DNA from: Eurosta solidaginis
Taxonomy: Eukaryota > Arthropoda > Insecta > Diptera > Tephritidae
Direction of reading: 5' to 3'
Assembly (NCBI RefSeq): GCF_040869045.1
Contig: NC_090323.1
Span: forward strand, 157,810,426-157,874,425
DNA: 64,000 nucleotides
Under the pieces are notes generated by a model. That model was given only the letters and a program-made list of their open reading frames with translations. It had not been told where the DNA came from and searched no databases. The translations under genes and the position numbers were made by a program. This document shows positions 9,775-21,760 of this stretch, in pieces (position 1 is the stretch's first letter; each line of letters begins with the position of its first letter).

Positions 9775-10975
9775 AAACGACGACCTGTTACCGATATCCG
9801 GAAGGTGCTTAGATTATGGAGACAGCATTTCTCTGTGGTCCTAAATGAAAATAGCGATGCATCAGCTTCTCTGCAACACGTCCGACGATTGGAATCTAAG
9901 TGCTCTTTGAGGAAGAGGCATCCTGTTAAATGCGTCACCTATCGCGTTATAAGCCTTCTTAGTATCGCATATAAGGTTCCGTCGGGGGTATTATGCGAAA
10001 GATTTAAGCACACCGTGAATCGTCTGATAGAACCTTATCAGTGCGGCTTCAGACTAGGTAATCTACCATCCACCAAATCTCGAAAAAAAACCGCGAAAAA
10101 AGGATTGACACACACCACCTCTTCGTAAAAACCGCATACGCAAGCACGAAAAAGAGCTCCCTATATGCCGCTATGACTGAATTTTGCTTGGATATCTTTA
10201 ATTTGATACTGGGGGAAATAATACAAGCTGCAGAACTTAACCGCTCTGGAACAATATTGATATCTTCGGCCTGAACACATGCAACATAAGTTCTGCTTAC
10301 GCCAAACTGAAAAAAGTAGCGGAAAGATTGATTCGATAGTGAATGAGGACAAAACGAAGTACCTGCTGCCATCAAGTAAAGAGTCAGCGCATTTGCGCCA
10401 AGGCAACCACACCACTGTTGGCAGCCATAAATTCAAAATAGTAAACGACTTGTTTATTTAAGAAACAGCATTAACACAAACAACAAAATCAGCTTTGAAA
10501 TCTAGCCATGAATCACTCTTGTCAATAAATGCTACTTTGGACTAGGTAGGCAATTGAAAAGTAAATTCCTCTCTCGATAAACGAAAATCATACTCTACAA
10601 GCAGAAGCATGGACCATCACAACATCAGATGAGGCGGCTCTGGGAGTCTTCGAGCAAAAAGTTTTGCGAAAAATTTCTGGCCCTTTACGCATCGGCAACG
10701 ATGAGTACCGAAGAATATTTAATGATTATGGGCGTTATTCAGACAACAACAGTGTCCAACGAATTAAAACACAGCGATAACGCTGTTTTGTTATTCCATA
10801 CTATACGAATGAAAGATGATGCTTCGGACAAAAAAATATTCTTATCGGCGCCCCCACTCCGCTAGAAGGACCAGGTGGAAAACGATTTAAATTCCCTTGG
10901 TGTGAACAATTGGACGGCTATAACGAATTAAACGGTTAAGCGCCAATTAAGTAAATAAGTAATGTAAAAAGAAAT
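9775..10975 (+). pseudogene. RTE-type LINE, decayed reverse transcriptase and 3' end
   Basis: Readable blocks in order: RKVLRLWRQHFSVVLNEN, YRVISLLSIAYKVPSGVLCE, NRLIEPYQCGFRLG (RT start), VNEDKTKYLLPSSKE, HKFKIVNDLFI, a broken stretch matching the LGVFE-KVLRKI-GPLRIG block (10620-10710), and a 3' end ARRTRWKT-D.NSLGVNNW before the tail CGGTTAAGCGCCAATTAAGT. The motif A and YADD region between GFR and VNEDKTKY is essentially gone. The order matches endonuclease-reverse transcriptases of the RTE clade (HmRTE-e01-like proteins). It is dead. Confidence 0.75.
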
Positions 10976-11049
10976 GTACTATAATAATTGTTTAACTATT
11001 TAACTCTGGTGTACATGCGTAATCAACAATTGAAGAGCACCGACATATT

Positions 11050-12180
11050 TTTATACCCAGCGTGCCTTGCACACAGAGTATATTAACTTTGATTGGATAA
11101 CGGTTGGTTGTACAGGTATAAAGGAATCGAAATAGATATAGACTTCGATATATCAAAATCATCAGTTTCGAAAAAATATTTGATTGAGCCATGCCCGTCC
11201 GTCCGTCTGTCCGTATGTCCGTTAACACGATAACTTGAGTAAATATTGAGATATTTTCACCAATGGACCCAGAATAGATTGGTATTGAAAATGAGCGAAA
11301 TCGGATATAACCACGCCCTTTTTTATATACATATACAACATTTTGGAAAACACCAAAAAATCTGATTATTTAGTAAATAATACACCTAAAATGTTGAAAT
11401 TTGACGTGTGGACTGATATTGAGACTCTTGATAAAAATTTTAAATAAATTTTTAAAATGGGCGTGGCACCGCCCACTTGTTATACAATAAATTTTACAAA
11501 TATTATTAATCATAAATCAAAAATCGTTAAACCTATCGTAACAAAATTCGGCAGAGAGGTTGCCTTTACTATAAGGAATGCTTCGAAGAAAAATTAACGA
11601 AATCGATTAAGGGCCACGCCCACTTTTATATAAAAGATTTTTAAAAGGGTCGTGGACGAATAAAATAAATATCTTAGCGAAAAAGAACTTTGTATCAATA
11701 GAATTTTACTTTTTAAATTGAATTATAACATTTAAAAGGAAAACACTAAAATTTTTGAAAATGGGCGTGGCACCGCCCCTTTTGTGACTAAGCAATTTTC
11801 TGTTTCGGGAGCCATAACTCGAAGAAAAATTAACGGATCGTAATGAAATTGTGTACACATATTTTCCCTATAGCAGGAAATATTTCTAGAAAAAATGGAC
11901 GAGATCGGTTAAAGACCACGGCAACTTAGATATAAAACAAGTTTAAAAGGGTCGTAGACTAGAATAATAAGCTATAACTTAGCAAAAAATAGTTTTGAAT
12001 CAATGATATATCACATATCAAGTTTTATTGTAAGAGGAAATGGGGAGACATTTTTCTTTTAAACGGGCGGTGCCACGTGTTATGTAGAAAATTAATTTAT
12101 ACGAAATGAAATGTGCAATTGAAGCTCACGCTGGGTATATAATGTTCGGTTACACCCGAACTTAAACACCTTTACTTGTT
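11050..12180. repeat. Repeat family R, copy 2
   Basis: It begins with TATACCCAGCGTG (11052-11064) and ends with its inverse CACGCTGGGTATA (12127-12139), then the hairpin GTTCGGTTACACCCGAAC and TTTACTTGTT. It contains GTCCGTCCGTCTGTCCGTAT and several GGGCGTGGCACCGCCC boxes. It inserted just after the RTE remnant. Confidence 0.8.
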
Positions 12181-13012
12181 CTCCGCATTTCACTACCGTA
12201 CATGTAATCAATTATCAAAAAGAGGAGCTGCTCAAACAACGCTCATATTCATTTTTAATTTTATTCCGTTTTAATTTCATTGCACTTTTTGCGCGTAACA
12301 ATCGCGTTTTCTTTCTTTGAAACAAAAAATGTTTGCATCGGTGTTCGAAACGCGTTACTCGAAACTTTCATCTTCATATGTATCGTCTTGAAATCTTTGG
12401 ACTGGCTCTGTGCGGTAATTCTTAAACGCTTTAAGCAAATTTCTTTTGAACTTCTTATCTTATCTTATCACTTTTTTTAGTTTATAAATATTGTCTTGCG
12501 TTTTCTTCTTTGCGTTTACAAATTGATTCATTTTATTCAAATTTTATCTAAATTTTACATACCGCCGGTGAGCAGATTTGTTTTATATTCTTTATAGCAT
12601 TATTTATCTGTTGATTTATCTGATGAATATGGCAGTAAGGCGTTACGTTTCTTATCTAATGGTTAAAATGCATACAAATCTTTATAAATATTTATAACAA
12701 AACCTCTTGATTTCCTATTTTTATTGAAAATTGCTTTTATTAATATTTTTATTTTTGTTTTCCCAAAATTTGACAGCAAAATTTTAATGCACTTCTGATT
12801 TACTAAAATTGTTTATTTGTTCTGTTTTATTATTTATAGCTTGCTTTTTTCCTTTTCCTTTCAAAGGTGGGAAATTAGGTCAGAGATGTATACTTTTTTT
12901 TTCAATAATTCGGTTTCAGAAAAACGGTTTCTATTTTCTTTAATGTAATTTGAGAAAAATTTCAGGACAGACAAGGCGACCACTTTTTCGATTATACCTC
13001 ATGAATCTCATC
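12181..13012. other. Unassigned AT-rich spacer
   Basis: Very AT-rich with T runs; no coding or repeat signal that I can name. Confidence 0.4.
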
Positions 13013-13521
13013 GGTAATAGTCTAGTTGAGGGGTCGACTGCTAATACGCTACCAAAAATATCGAGAGAGGTGTCAAAAGACGCGTATTAATCTCGAGAAC
13101 AATAATCTGATGGCGGAAAAGAAAAATGTTATCTATGTCCGGAGATATTTGCAGTTGAAGTTGGCGATTTTCATGTGGTTGTTGTTGTGTTGTACCCACC
13201 AAAAAAATTGTGCATCACCGTGTCGGTAGCCACGGTTATACCACACACCCGGACTTGGCATGGCGTAGCCCAGGGTTATTTTTTATAAGCGCGGCCGAAG
13301 GCCGCCAACTCAGAAAGGTGTTCTGCCCAAAAATATTATGGATCCTACCCCCGGGTTCGGAGGTACCCGCGGGTCTTTTTTCGGTTTTTCGTTAATATCT
13401 TTTGAACGAGTTAATATTTTTATTTTACGCCTTAGGATTATTAATACTGATGTCAAGACGCGTCGTTTGACACCTCTCTTGGTAGCGTATTAGCAGTCGA
13501 CCCCTCAACTAGACTATTACC
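13013..13521. mobile_element. 509-bp inverted-repeat element with perfect 43-bp ends
   Basis: GGTAATAGTCTAGTTGAGGG at 13013 begins a 43-bp arm (13013-13055) repeated exactly inverted at 13479-13521; the similarity continues inward, imperfectly, through GAGAGGTGTCAAA-GACGCGT. The centre holds TGTTGTTGTTGTGTTGTACC and a GC-rich CCGAAGGCCGCCAAC segment. It is followed by a tRNA-B-box-like GAATCGAATCC (13546-13556), so the element may have inserted in or ended at a SINE. No transposase is present. Confidence 0.75.
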
Positions 13522-13660
13522 ATCTCCTCAAATCCCGGGAGTGGGAATCGAATCCGCACTCTTGCGATTGTTGAACTGTTACAAACACATTCAACCAAAG
13601 CCATGCCTTTGTTATTGTGCAGATTTTCCCAATTGCCTTATTTGTATAGTTACTTACTTA

Positions 13661-13830
13661 ATTCGAGCTTAACCGTTTAAACGGTTATGGCCGTCCAACA
13701 AGGCGCGCCAGTCGCTCCTTCTCTCTTCAAACCGGCGCCAATTGGTCACAAGGGAGTTTAAATCGTTTTCCACCTGGTCCTTCCAACGGAGTGGGGGCCG
13801 CCCTCTACCTTTGCTTCCATAGGCGGGTTC
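13661..13830 (-). pseudogene. RTE-type LINE 3' end
   Basis: The minus strand reads GRGRPPLRWKDQVENDLNSL, VTNWRRFEERRSDW and then the tail AACCGTTTAAACGGTTAAGC. Together with 14430-15350 it is probably one RTE copy split by about 600 bp of other sequence. Confidence 0.7.
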
Positions 13831-13984
13831 CGATAGAAACACTTTCTTTGTATAGTAATGTGCTTGATATCACATTGAGCTTTGAGCATGTTATATCAGG
13901 ATATCAATGTAAGGTGCCATTATTCCCAGACCATGCATATATCAGCTTCAGCATCCCTCTAAAAGGGAAAACTTTTAGAAGCCC

Positions 13985-14040
13985 TGAGACCACGTTTACA
14001 CATGCCCTCAATCTACAATAAAATGAGAGAGCAAAGAAAT
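13985..14040. repeat. MITE family M, fragment
   Basis: GACCACGTTTACACATGCCC followed by TCAATCTACAATAAA matches the left end of the complete copy at 36976-37295; only about 45 bp remain recognisable. Confidence 0.6.
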
Positions 14041-14429
14041 CATAGTTGGTTGGGAAATAAATTGTCTCGGCGTGACGTCACGCTTTTGACAGCATGTTTC
14101 ATTGCTGACGCAGTGTTCAGACTTTATTCCAATGGGAGTATTTTGCTCCGCTCTTACCTTCTACTACATTTTCTTATCTCAAAGGTTTACTTGGGTCGAG
14201 TTGAAAACTAAATAGTATTACTACCTAACATCTTTGGTTGTCATTGCATACGTATGAAAAGCTGGTGCGAATTCATTGTTCGTGTCTTAAGACATGTTTG
14301 TTCACATTTTACTCACAGTTTTTGTACTGTTTTCGTACGGAATGAGAATAGAAGGAGTAAAATGTAAGCAAAGAATGTGTCCGGACGCGATCTGTAAATC
14401 CTGCCAAAATTCAACATACAGCACTTGTT

Positions 14430-15350
14430 TAAATTTTATATAGCAATGAAGTACGTTGAGTCAGTGAGGTCAGCTTACCCTGTTTTGCGATAACAGTCGC
14501 CAATTTGGAGCACCAAGCGGGGTCAAAGATTCCTCCAACTGTCTCTCCCAACTCAGTGAAGGTCTTCTCTTTCCTCTGTTTACAAACTGCCGCAGCGTAT
14601 TCGTTCCTCCCCATAACATGACCTAGCTAGCGAAGCTTTCTGTTTTTATGCGCTGCACTATCGTCAAATCTGCGAAAAGCTTATATAGCTCATCATTATA
14701 CCCCTTTCGATACTCGCTATCACGGATAGGACTATAAATCTTCCGGAGAACTTTTATCTCGAATACACCAAGAGCCATCTCATCTTCTCTCAACATCTTC
14801 CATGATTCCGAACCATACATCAGGGCTGAGTGACTTTTAGAGCGAGAATTTTGTTCGCCGGGAGATAACTTTACTTTTCAACTGCTTAAAGAAGCACTTG
14901 TTGGCAAGAGTTATTCTCCGTTTGATTTCTAGGCAATGTTTTTGCTTTTAATGCTGCTTCCCAAATAGACGAAATCGTTCACAGTCTCGAATTTATATCC
15001 GTCAACAGTGACATGGCTCAATGGCCACGATGACAGCAAGTACTTCATCTTGTCCACATTTACTGCAAGGTCCACTTTTTTTGCTTCTTTATCTTATACC
15101 AACTCTTCGCTCCATGTTTAAACAGTCCGGCGGGTATCCCACATTACCTGGCACCTTGTGATTTTTTAGCCGTGATATTGCCATTCTGACTTCCCCATAG
15201 TTGGATGCCGGAGCGTGTTTTTCATCATCGGGGTATCGGGTTCGTCTTCCCCCACACTCTGTACGTCAGTTACCAGGTCGCCATTATCGTTCGTATAGGA
15301 ATCTGCCCCGGTCTTGAAATCTTCTGTCATTAAAAGGGCATGAAATATGT
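14430..15350 (-). pseudogene. RTE-type LINE fragment with internal deletion
   Basis: Minus-strand reading from 15350: EDFKTGADSYTNDNGDLVTD, MGKSEWQYHG-KITRCQV (the RT start), then a jump to VDLAVNVDKMKYLLSSWPLS, VDGYKFETVNDFVYLGSSIK, NQTENNSCQQ, SLMYGSESWKMLREDEMALG, VFEIKVLRKIYSPIRDSEYR, YNDELYKLFADLTIVQRIKT. The catalytic RT blocks between EELV and VDLAVN are deleted and several stops occur. These are standard blocks of RTE-like ORF2 proteins. Confidence 0.75.
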
Positions 15351-15424
15351 ATAGTAAACCGAAAATAATAATAATATTTTTTCGCGATAAATATCCGGGG
15401 AGATAGAGCCCACTTTTCTTCCAG

Positions 15425-15650
15425 AATGTGGTGTGCTTATGGGAGCATTAATTAGTCATCCTACACGTTTTAGGCCGACTCCATGTGCATCTGACAAGGC
15501 AGATAACTTTTTTGCTGAGAAACATTTCATGGCAAAAACACAATCGAAGGGATTGCCAAGCCACCAAATCAATTTGATGTTAGTTGTTCGCCCGCTTTCA
15601 AACAGAAAGAAAAAATATACTTCGAAAATTTAATTTTTACCCCGGCGTAG
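15425..15650 (-). mobile_element. Degenerate tRNA-like SINE fragment
   Basis: CCTACACGTTTTAGGCCGAC, GCATCTGACAAGGCAGATAA and TTTCATGGCAAAAACAC align with the body of the SINE at 25795-26140 in the same orientation; the tRNA-like head is lost. Confidence 0.55.
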
Positions 15651-15784
15651 TCGTTTACTCAGGTAATAGTTCTAAGTACTCCGAACACTGGTAGCGAAAT
15701 ATGAGCGAATTGTAATAAATCGAAAAACTTCAAAAGCGCTCTGTCATCAACATGTACAACAATTCCGGAATGCCAGATCTTGGC

Positions 15785-16056
15785 TCATTCGTATATGCAT
15801 ATGTTCCATCCCTGGGAACTAGATTATTTTCTGTCAAATTTTCACGTTTCTCTTTTATTTTGTGCTTCCAATTAGAGATTACACTCTAGGGGTGGAACTT
15901 TTTCTATGAAAAAAATCCGCATGTCTAAAATTTGTTCATAATCACCGATTATCGAAGGGAAAAATATATATGTAATGGGAAATCTAGTTATATAATTAAC
16001 GATTAGAAGTTAAGTACGAATACGAAGATAATCTCGTTATATGTAAACTAGGTCTA
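15785..16056. repeat. MITE family M, 5'-truncated copy
   Basis: It shares ATGTTCCATCC, AACTAGATTATTTTCTGTCA, GGTGGAACTTTTTCTATGAA and the right end TATATGTAAACTAGGTCTAA with the complete copy at 36976-37295. Confidence 0.75.
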
Positions 16057-16309
16057 AGACAACGAACTGGTACATATTTCAGAAATGTGCAGCAGGAAGA
16101 CCAGGAGAGATCACCACCGTAGAGAAGACAGAGGAGTACAACAAATTTTTTATCAAAAGCGCTGACAACTGCGTATGACAGAGCTTGTTCTCTGAGAGGA
16201 TTCAAGTAAAAAGCAAAGCCACAATAGTGAAGTGAGAAGAGAGTTTAATAGATTTATAAATGTTTAAAATCAAATAATTATTTTCATCAGCACAACATAC
16301 CTACGCCAA

Positions 16310-17310
16310 AGGCAAGTCAGTCGATACCGCATTGCATAGGGTGGTCATGAGCATAGAGAAAGGCCTCTAACACCTGGAATATGCCCTGGATGAACATTTT
16401 CCAGACTTTAAACTATTTCTCGAAACGAGCAATCATCGACAGTCTCGATTGAAGTGCATTCGACTTTAAAATTGAGCTGCAGCAAGATCACATCGCAATG
16501 GGGTCTGTGTGAGGCTGCGAACCACTGGCGTGGGCGTATAAAGTTGTCAATGACATTAATTCCAAATCCGGAAGAGAACTAATGTCAATTGACTTCACTT
16601 TGACTATGGCAAAACGTGAGGGAGTTAGCCAAACTGGTATACTGGACATTTAATACTATTGTGAAGCCAATAGCGAACTATGCTGCCTTCGTTTGGTGTC
16701 CGAAGACCACGCAAAGAACAGTAATAACAAAATTAAGCAAAGTCTACACAACTACTTCTAAGCTAGTGGATGAATGCATTGGAATCCTAAAGCAAGAAGC
16801 AAGGTTTTGTTAGGATGAGCTCCCGGGCATCAGGGGCATAAAGGTAATGAAAAGTCACAATACCTAGCCAAGCAAGATTATTTAGCAGTAATTTATTGTC
16901 CAGAGCCCTTCTGTAGACTCAGAAATGCACACACTACGGAAGCCATAAGTAACGGGGAAATAAGGCAGTTCAGAGCAAAGCCGTTCAACGAGAGTATCGG
17001 CCAAACTCATTAATCTAAGCCAACGTACTCTCACTGGGAACTATACGGAACACTGTAGTCTACGATATTACCAAAGTAAGTAAAATCTATCCGATACACA
17101 AATCTGTCGCTTTTGTGAGCTGCAGGATGGCACGCCGGTTCACATTCTCTCTGAGAATGAGTCGCCCTCGCAAGGCAGAAATTCTTTCTTCTATGCGGCG
17201 TGACTCTTAATCCCTTCGTTATATGAGGTAAAAGCCTAAAGAGGTATTGAAATACATTAAAAGCCTCCACATGCAGTAACAGGCTGAAAGGTGAAGTACA
17301 ATGAATCTAA
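16310..17310 (+). pseudogene. I/LOA-group LINE with deletions, ORF2 to 3' end
   Basis: Blocks in order: KSVDTALHRVVMSIEKGL (RT), WGLCEAA-like, then FNTIVKPIANYAAFVWCPKT (RT end), TQRTVITKLSKV fused directly to YTTTSKLVDECIGIL (RNase H), PEPFCRLRNAH, then ALARQKFFLLCG and a tail similar to that of 4020-5520. The KLSKV/YTTTSK joint marks an internal deletion of the RT-RNase H linker. There are many stops. Its 3' end is followed within a few bases by R copy 3. Confidence 0.7.
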
Positions 17311-17314
17311 ATAA

Positions 17315-18272
17315 AACAAGTAAGGAAGTCTAAGTTCGGGTGAAACCGAAAATTACATACCCAGCTGTACACTTGAAATGCTGTTGTTGTTTGTTTTAAT
17401 GTTTTATTAAGCACAATAGTGTTACAAGGCGGCGCAATAATAAATATACATGTGGTTCTATTCTGAACTAATTTTTATTCGAGTTATGGATCCCGAAACA
17501 TAGAAAATTGCTTAGTCATAAAAGGGGCGGTGCCACGCCCATTTTTTTAAATTTGAAGTTTTTCCTAATTATTATTATAAATCCACTTGGTAAATGAAAT
17601 ACCATTGATATAAAGCTCTTTTTTGCAAAGATATAGCTTATTTTATTCGTTCACGACCCTTTTAAAAATGGTTCTTAACCGATTTCGTAAATTTTTCTTC
17701 AAAGCATTCCTTATAGTAAAGGCAACCTCTCTGCCGAATTTTGTTACGATAGGTTTAACGATTTTTGATTTATGATTAATAATATTTGTAAAATTGATTC
17801 TATCACAAGTGGGCGGTGCCACGCCCATTTTTACAATTTTTTTTTTTCAATTTTTATCATGAGTCTCAACATCAGTTCACACGTAAAAATTCAACATTCT
17901 AGGTATATTATTTACTAAATAATCAGGTTTTTGTGTTTTCCAAAATGTAATATATATAAAAAGTGGGCGTGGTTATCATCCGATGTCGCTCATTTTCAAT
18001 ATCAATCTGTTCTGGGTCCAGATAAGCTCTTGTACCAAATTTGGTGAAGATATCTCAATATTTACTCAAGTTATCGTGTTAACGGACAGACGGACGGATG
18101 GACGGATGGATGGACGGACGGACGGACATTGCTCAATCAAATATTTTTTCGATACTGATGATTTTGATATATGGAAGTCTATATCTATCTCGATTCCTTT
18201 ATACATGTACAACCAACCGTTATCCAATCAAAGTTATAATATCCTGAGTACAAGTACAGCTGGGTATAAAAA
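17315..18272. repeat. Repeat family R, copy 3 (inverted relative to copies 1 and 2)
   Basis: It starts AACAAGTAAGGAAGTCTAAG and the hairpin-like GTTCGGGTGAAACCGAA. The private subterminal pair is TACCCAGCTGTAC at 17358-17370 and GTACAGCTGGGTA at 18254-18266. GGACGGACG repeats lie at 18078-18127. Confidence 0.8.
18078..18127. repeat. GGAC/GGAT microsatellite in R copy 3
   Basis: A (GGAC)n/(GGAT)n tetranucleotide run; all R copies carry a shorter version (GTCCGTCCGTC) at the same place. Confidence 0.85.
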
Positions 18273-19479
18273 TCAAAATTCTAATCGCTTTTCTTGGTGT
18301 TTCAGATTTTATTGTCAATGTAACAAATGTCTATCATTTGTTTTAATAATTTACGAAAAAATGGAAAACACCACAAAACGCAAAATTTCATTTTTGCAGC
18401 ATTTACAGCAATAGATAATGCTGATTTTTAAGAAATATGCACAGATTTGCTTAGGTGCAACATTTATGAATAGTTGCGTATGGATTTTATATAGAATGTC
18501 TTTAAAGTTAAGGAGTAAACAGCAGCTATACATTTAATTAAAGATATTTTTTTTGGGGCTGCTGACGAATGTTCGTTAAAGAAGCAAGTGGCCCTGTGTG
18601 AAAAAGGAAAAATTAATTATTTCATTAAACAAAAATCTGATTCCGTTAAGTTTCTATGTATTTGACTCTGTTAGAAAAGGAAATTAGAACGAACCCAAAA
18701 AAAAAATTTGCTCGCGCTATGCTATTAATTGCGCATGGAAAATGTTCCATTTTACTATTAACTGGCCTGGCGTTGAGCGTTATATTGATTAAAATTGTAT
18801 ATAAATAAATTACTCATACGCCATGTTGCACATCGAATGAATGTACAGTAATGTGCTATGAAATAAAACCAGCAATCTGAAAATCAAATCGAGCCACAAA
18901 CGCCAAAAAAGCTTCAGCGACATACAGAATATTTTATAGTAGAACAAATTTTGTATTCTTTAAAAAAAATATATAAAATCTATACGAATTGGCGCTTAAA
19001 GACCAAAACACATTAGCAGCAGTTTTGCCTGCAGCGGTGCTTGTTTTGTTGCTGCTCGACTCTCTTATAAACACACGAACAGTTGCATTAAGCTGGCAGC
19101 GCCAGGCAGCAACTACGTCAAATTTCGCACAATGTTTCCCAAACACACTTAATATTCGTTTTGTTAGTGCGAAATCAATTTTAAAATACAAACAAATTGT
19201 TTTGAATAAAAATTTTTGATTTTAACTTTATAAAATAACTGAAATGACGGGGAAAAGTTTACTTATTTGATATTTTGCTTTGTGTTTGTTCGTGATTGTT
19301 TGGGTTTTTTATTTATTACTACCCAACACTCATTTTATGCAGCAAATTTTGTTTGAACAAGTCTTGCAGCGCGCTGCTTAGCATGCAGCGATACATGTGT
19401 TTTGCGTAGTGTAAGCTAGTGTATTAAAAATCTAGCTGTCCATCCATTCTGCAGTTATGTTTTGGGCATAAACCCTAAT
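18273..19479. other. Unassigned spacer
   Basis: No repeat family or gene recognised. Overlapping 76- and 85-codon open frames on opposite strands (18934-19219) lie in a slightly less AT-rich patch, but they show no motif and are not called as genes. Confidence 0.4.
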
Positions 19480-20080
19480 TGCTTTAAGGGCCAGTTAAAC
19501 TTCCATAACCCTAACGCCATAGTCGTAACCATACCCATATCGATAACCATCTCCATTGTGATCAATTAGTGGTGCCATAACCTTAAACAACTGACATTTT
19601 CATAAAAAGGAGGAAAATGCAAAAAATTACAAACATATTCCACAAACAATAAGTCTCTTAGTCAAAACGTATCCAAAACAATAAATAAAATATACAAAAA
19701 GTTAATAAATTTATTAAATTTTGATGAGCTCGAGGCAGTTAAAAAAAATTGAAACACAGTTTAAATGTTTATATTTCAATTTTATTTGGTCGATATTTCG
19801 ATATCATTCTGAGATCATCCTCAGGAAACAATTGAATATGTTTTACTATTTTTAAAAAAGTTAATAAATTCACCAACTCAAATATTGTTAGGTTATGGAT
19901 ATGGCGAAAAACCAAAAGCCAATTGGTTGGCTATGATATGGTTATGGGTTTAGCGTTATGGTATGGCGCCATTAATCGATTACATTGATTTCCATAGGGT
20001 TATGGATAAGTCAACATTAATTGGCCATTTAGCCATAACTGCTCAGCGTTTTATCTTAGAACTACGACGTTAAATCAGCT
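19480..20080. repeat. Foldback/MITE family X, copy 2 (with insert)
   Basis: The ends are rich in CCATAACC/GGTTATGG in inverted orientation (CCATAACCCTAACGCCATAG on the left, GGGTTTAGCGTTATGG on the right). The inside matches copy 1 at 5556-5868 except for the 143-bp insert at 19712-19854. Confidence 0.7.
19712..19854. mobile_element. 143-bp retroposon-like insert with 16-bp target duplication
   Basis: It is flanked by AAAAAGTTAATAAATT at 19696-19711 and again at 19855-19870. The related empty site at about 5640 has the sequence once. The insert contains GGTCGATATTTCGATATCAT and GAGATCATCCTCAGG. Confidence 0.7.
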
Positions 20081-20189
20081 GATGATGATAGACTACTCCT
20101 ATCAAAAATGGAAAAATTAAAATTTTGGCGTTTATGGCTTGATATGAATCAAAATATCTCTGAAACAATTAAGTTTTTAAATTTTTCTG

Positions 20190-20690
20190 TTACTTAATAT
20201 GAAAAGGCTGCAAAATTTCTAACATCATGTGCAAATCTACGGTAATAGACTCAAAAGTGGCTCATATCTCTGAAGAGAGAAGACTTAAGCGTCACGAAGG
20301 GCATACTAACTGGACACTGCCTTCTGGCGTCACACGCTTATAAGCTATGATCTAGGTCAGTAACAGAAAATGTAGGAAGTGCGAGCTGCAGGAATAACCA
20401 GTTGAACACGTTCTGTGTTCGCGTGCTGCGCCCGCCAGGTCAAGGCTCCAGCTATTAGTGGCGGCAGAGTTACCAGGGCTCGAGGCAGCAATTAAGCTGG
20501 GTCCAAGAAAACTTCTAGTATTTGCTAGGAGGACGGAGTTATTCTATAACATAAATGTTGGCACCTGATTGGGGTTCTTACGTTTGGTCATCAAACAAAT
20601 TCTGGCAACACTTTGGAAACATTCAGCCTATATGAGGTCTTTATTGACCGGCCAGTTCAACCTAACCTAACCTTACCTAACATGAATATG
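20190..20690 (+). pseudogene. LINE 3' end (ORF2 C-terminus and tail)
   Basis: TGHCLLASHAYK-like sequence, then CRKCELQE-PVEHVLCSRAA and LEAAIKLGPRKLLVFARRTE are the Cys/His-rich end of an I/R1/LOA-type ORF2. The tail ends CCAACCTAACCTTACC-like near 20685. A related but more decayed stretch lies at 45075-45270. It contains stops and is 5'-truncated. Confidence 0.65.
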
Positions 20691-20829
20691 AACGATTTCC
20701 GGTAAAGGGGGATTTATATTAAGAGTCAATAAAAGAAAAGGGGTTTCCGTTCGAAACACATTGATTCATACAGTAAAACATGGACCTCTTATTTTTGTTC
20801 TATAAGAAGAGGACATACCAAATCATTCA

Positions 20830-21760
20830 ACCAATATGGACTTCGATCTTGGACCAGTTTTGAACTTTCTCGGGACTGTTTCATAAAAATATTGGAATGA
20901 CTTCAATAACAATTCAGGATTATTTTAATGTTCATTTCGAAACTACTTCGTGGCAAGTTCAGAATAATTTTTATTTTTTTCGGAATCATTTCGAGATTAT
21001 GGCAGGACTAATTTGGAACGATTTCAGTATTACTTCGGGACTATGTTAGGCATCACTTTGGGACAAATTCAGGATCATTTCAAGAAACCATTTCGGAGAG
21101 TTAAAGGATAATGTCAGCATCACATCGGGATTATTTTAGCAATTATTTCGAGACTATTTCGGATTAAATTTGAAACGATTTTCGGATATATTTGGTATTA
21201 TTTTAAGTAACTTTTCAGGACAACTGCTGGATCATTTCCAGACTATTTTTAGACCAATTAAGGGCAATTTCGAGACTATTTCTAAACCTTTCAAGAGTAA
21301 TTTCAGGACCACTTGTGAATTATTTTCGGAGTCATTTGGAATAATTTCAGGCTCACTTCAGGATTAAATTAGGTATCACTTTGGAACAGCTTCAGAATCA
21401 TTTCAAGACTATTTCGAAACAATTTAGGAGAGTTACAGGATTTTGTCGGAATTACTTCGAGACTATTTCGGATTTATTATAGAACGATTTCAGGCTACAA
21501 ATTTGGAATTATTTTAGTTAACATTTTGGGACAACTGCTGGATCATTTCGAAACCATTTTATGTTTGTTACAGGATCACTTCGGGATAATTTAAAAGATT
21601 TTGGGACTATTTCAGTACCAATTTGGCAGAATTTCAAGTTCACTCCGAGGTTACTTGAGATATCATCTCGGGATAAGTTCTAGATCATTTCGAAACCATT
21701 TTAGGACTGTTACAGAATTACTTCGGAACTATTTTGGTATCAATGTATTCTTTTGGTTGT
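20830..21760. repeat. Degenerate short-period array (TTTCGGGACTATTTC type)
   Basis: About 900 bp in which variants of TTTCGGGACTATTTCAGGA and GGATCATTTCGAGACTATTT recur every 13-17 bp with many substitutions. No flanking inverted repeats were found. Confidence 0.75.

Noticed and set aside
13540..13600. Possible functional tRNA gene (GAATCGAATCC box)
   Set aside because: Only a B-box-like word; no cloverleaf could be drawn, so SINE debris is more likely.
18934..19219. Overlapping 76- and 85-codon ORFs on both strands
   Set aside because: No motif, no splice or promoter context, and antisense overlap; treated as chance.
20830..21760. Coding repeat protein (FRDYFGIIS-like peptides)
   Set aside because: The peptide periodicity follows from the DNA array, which has stops in every frame.
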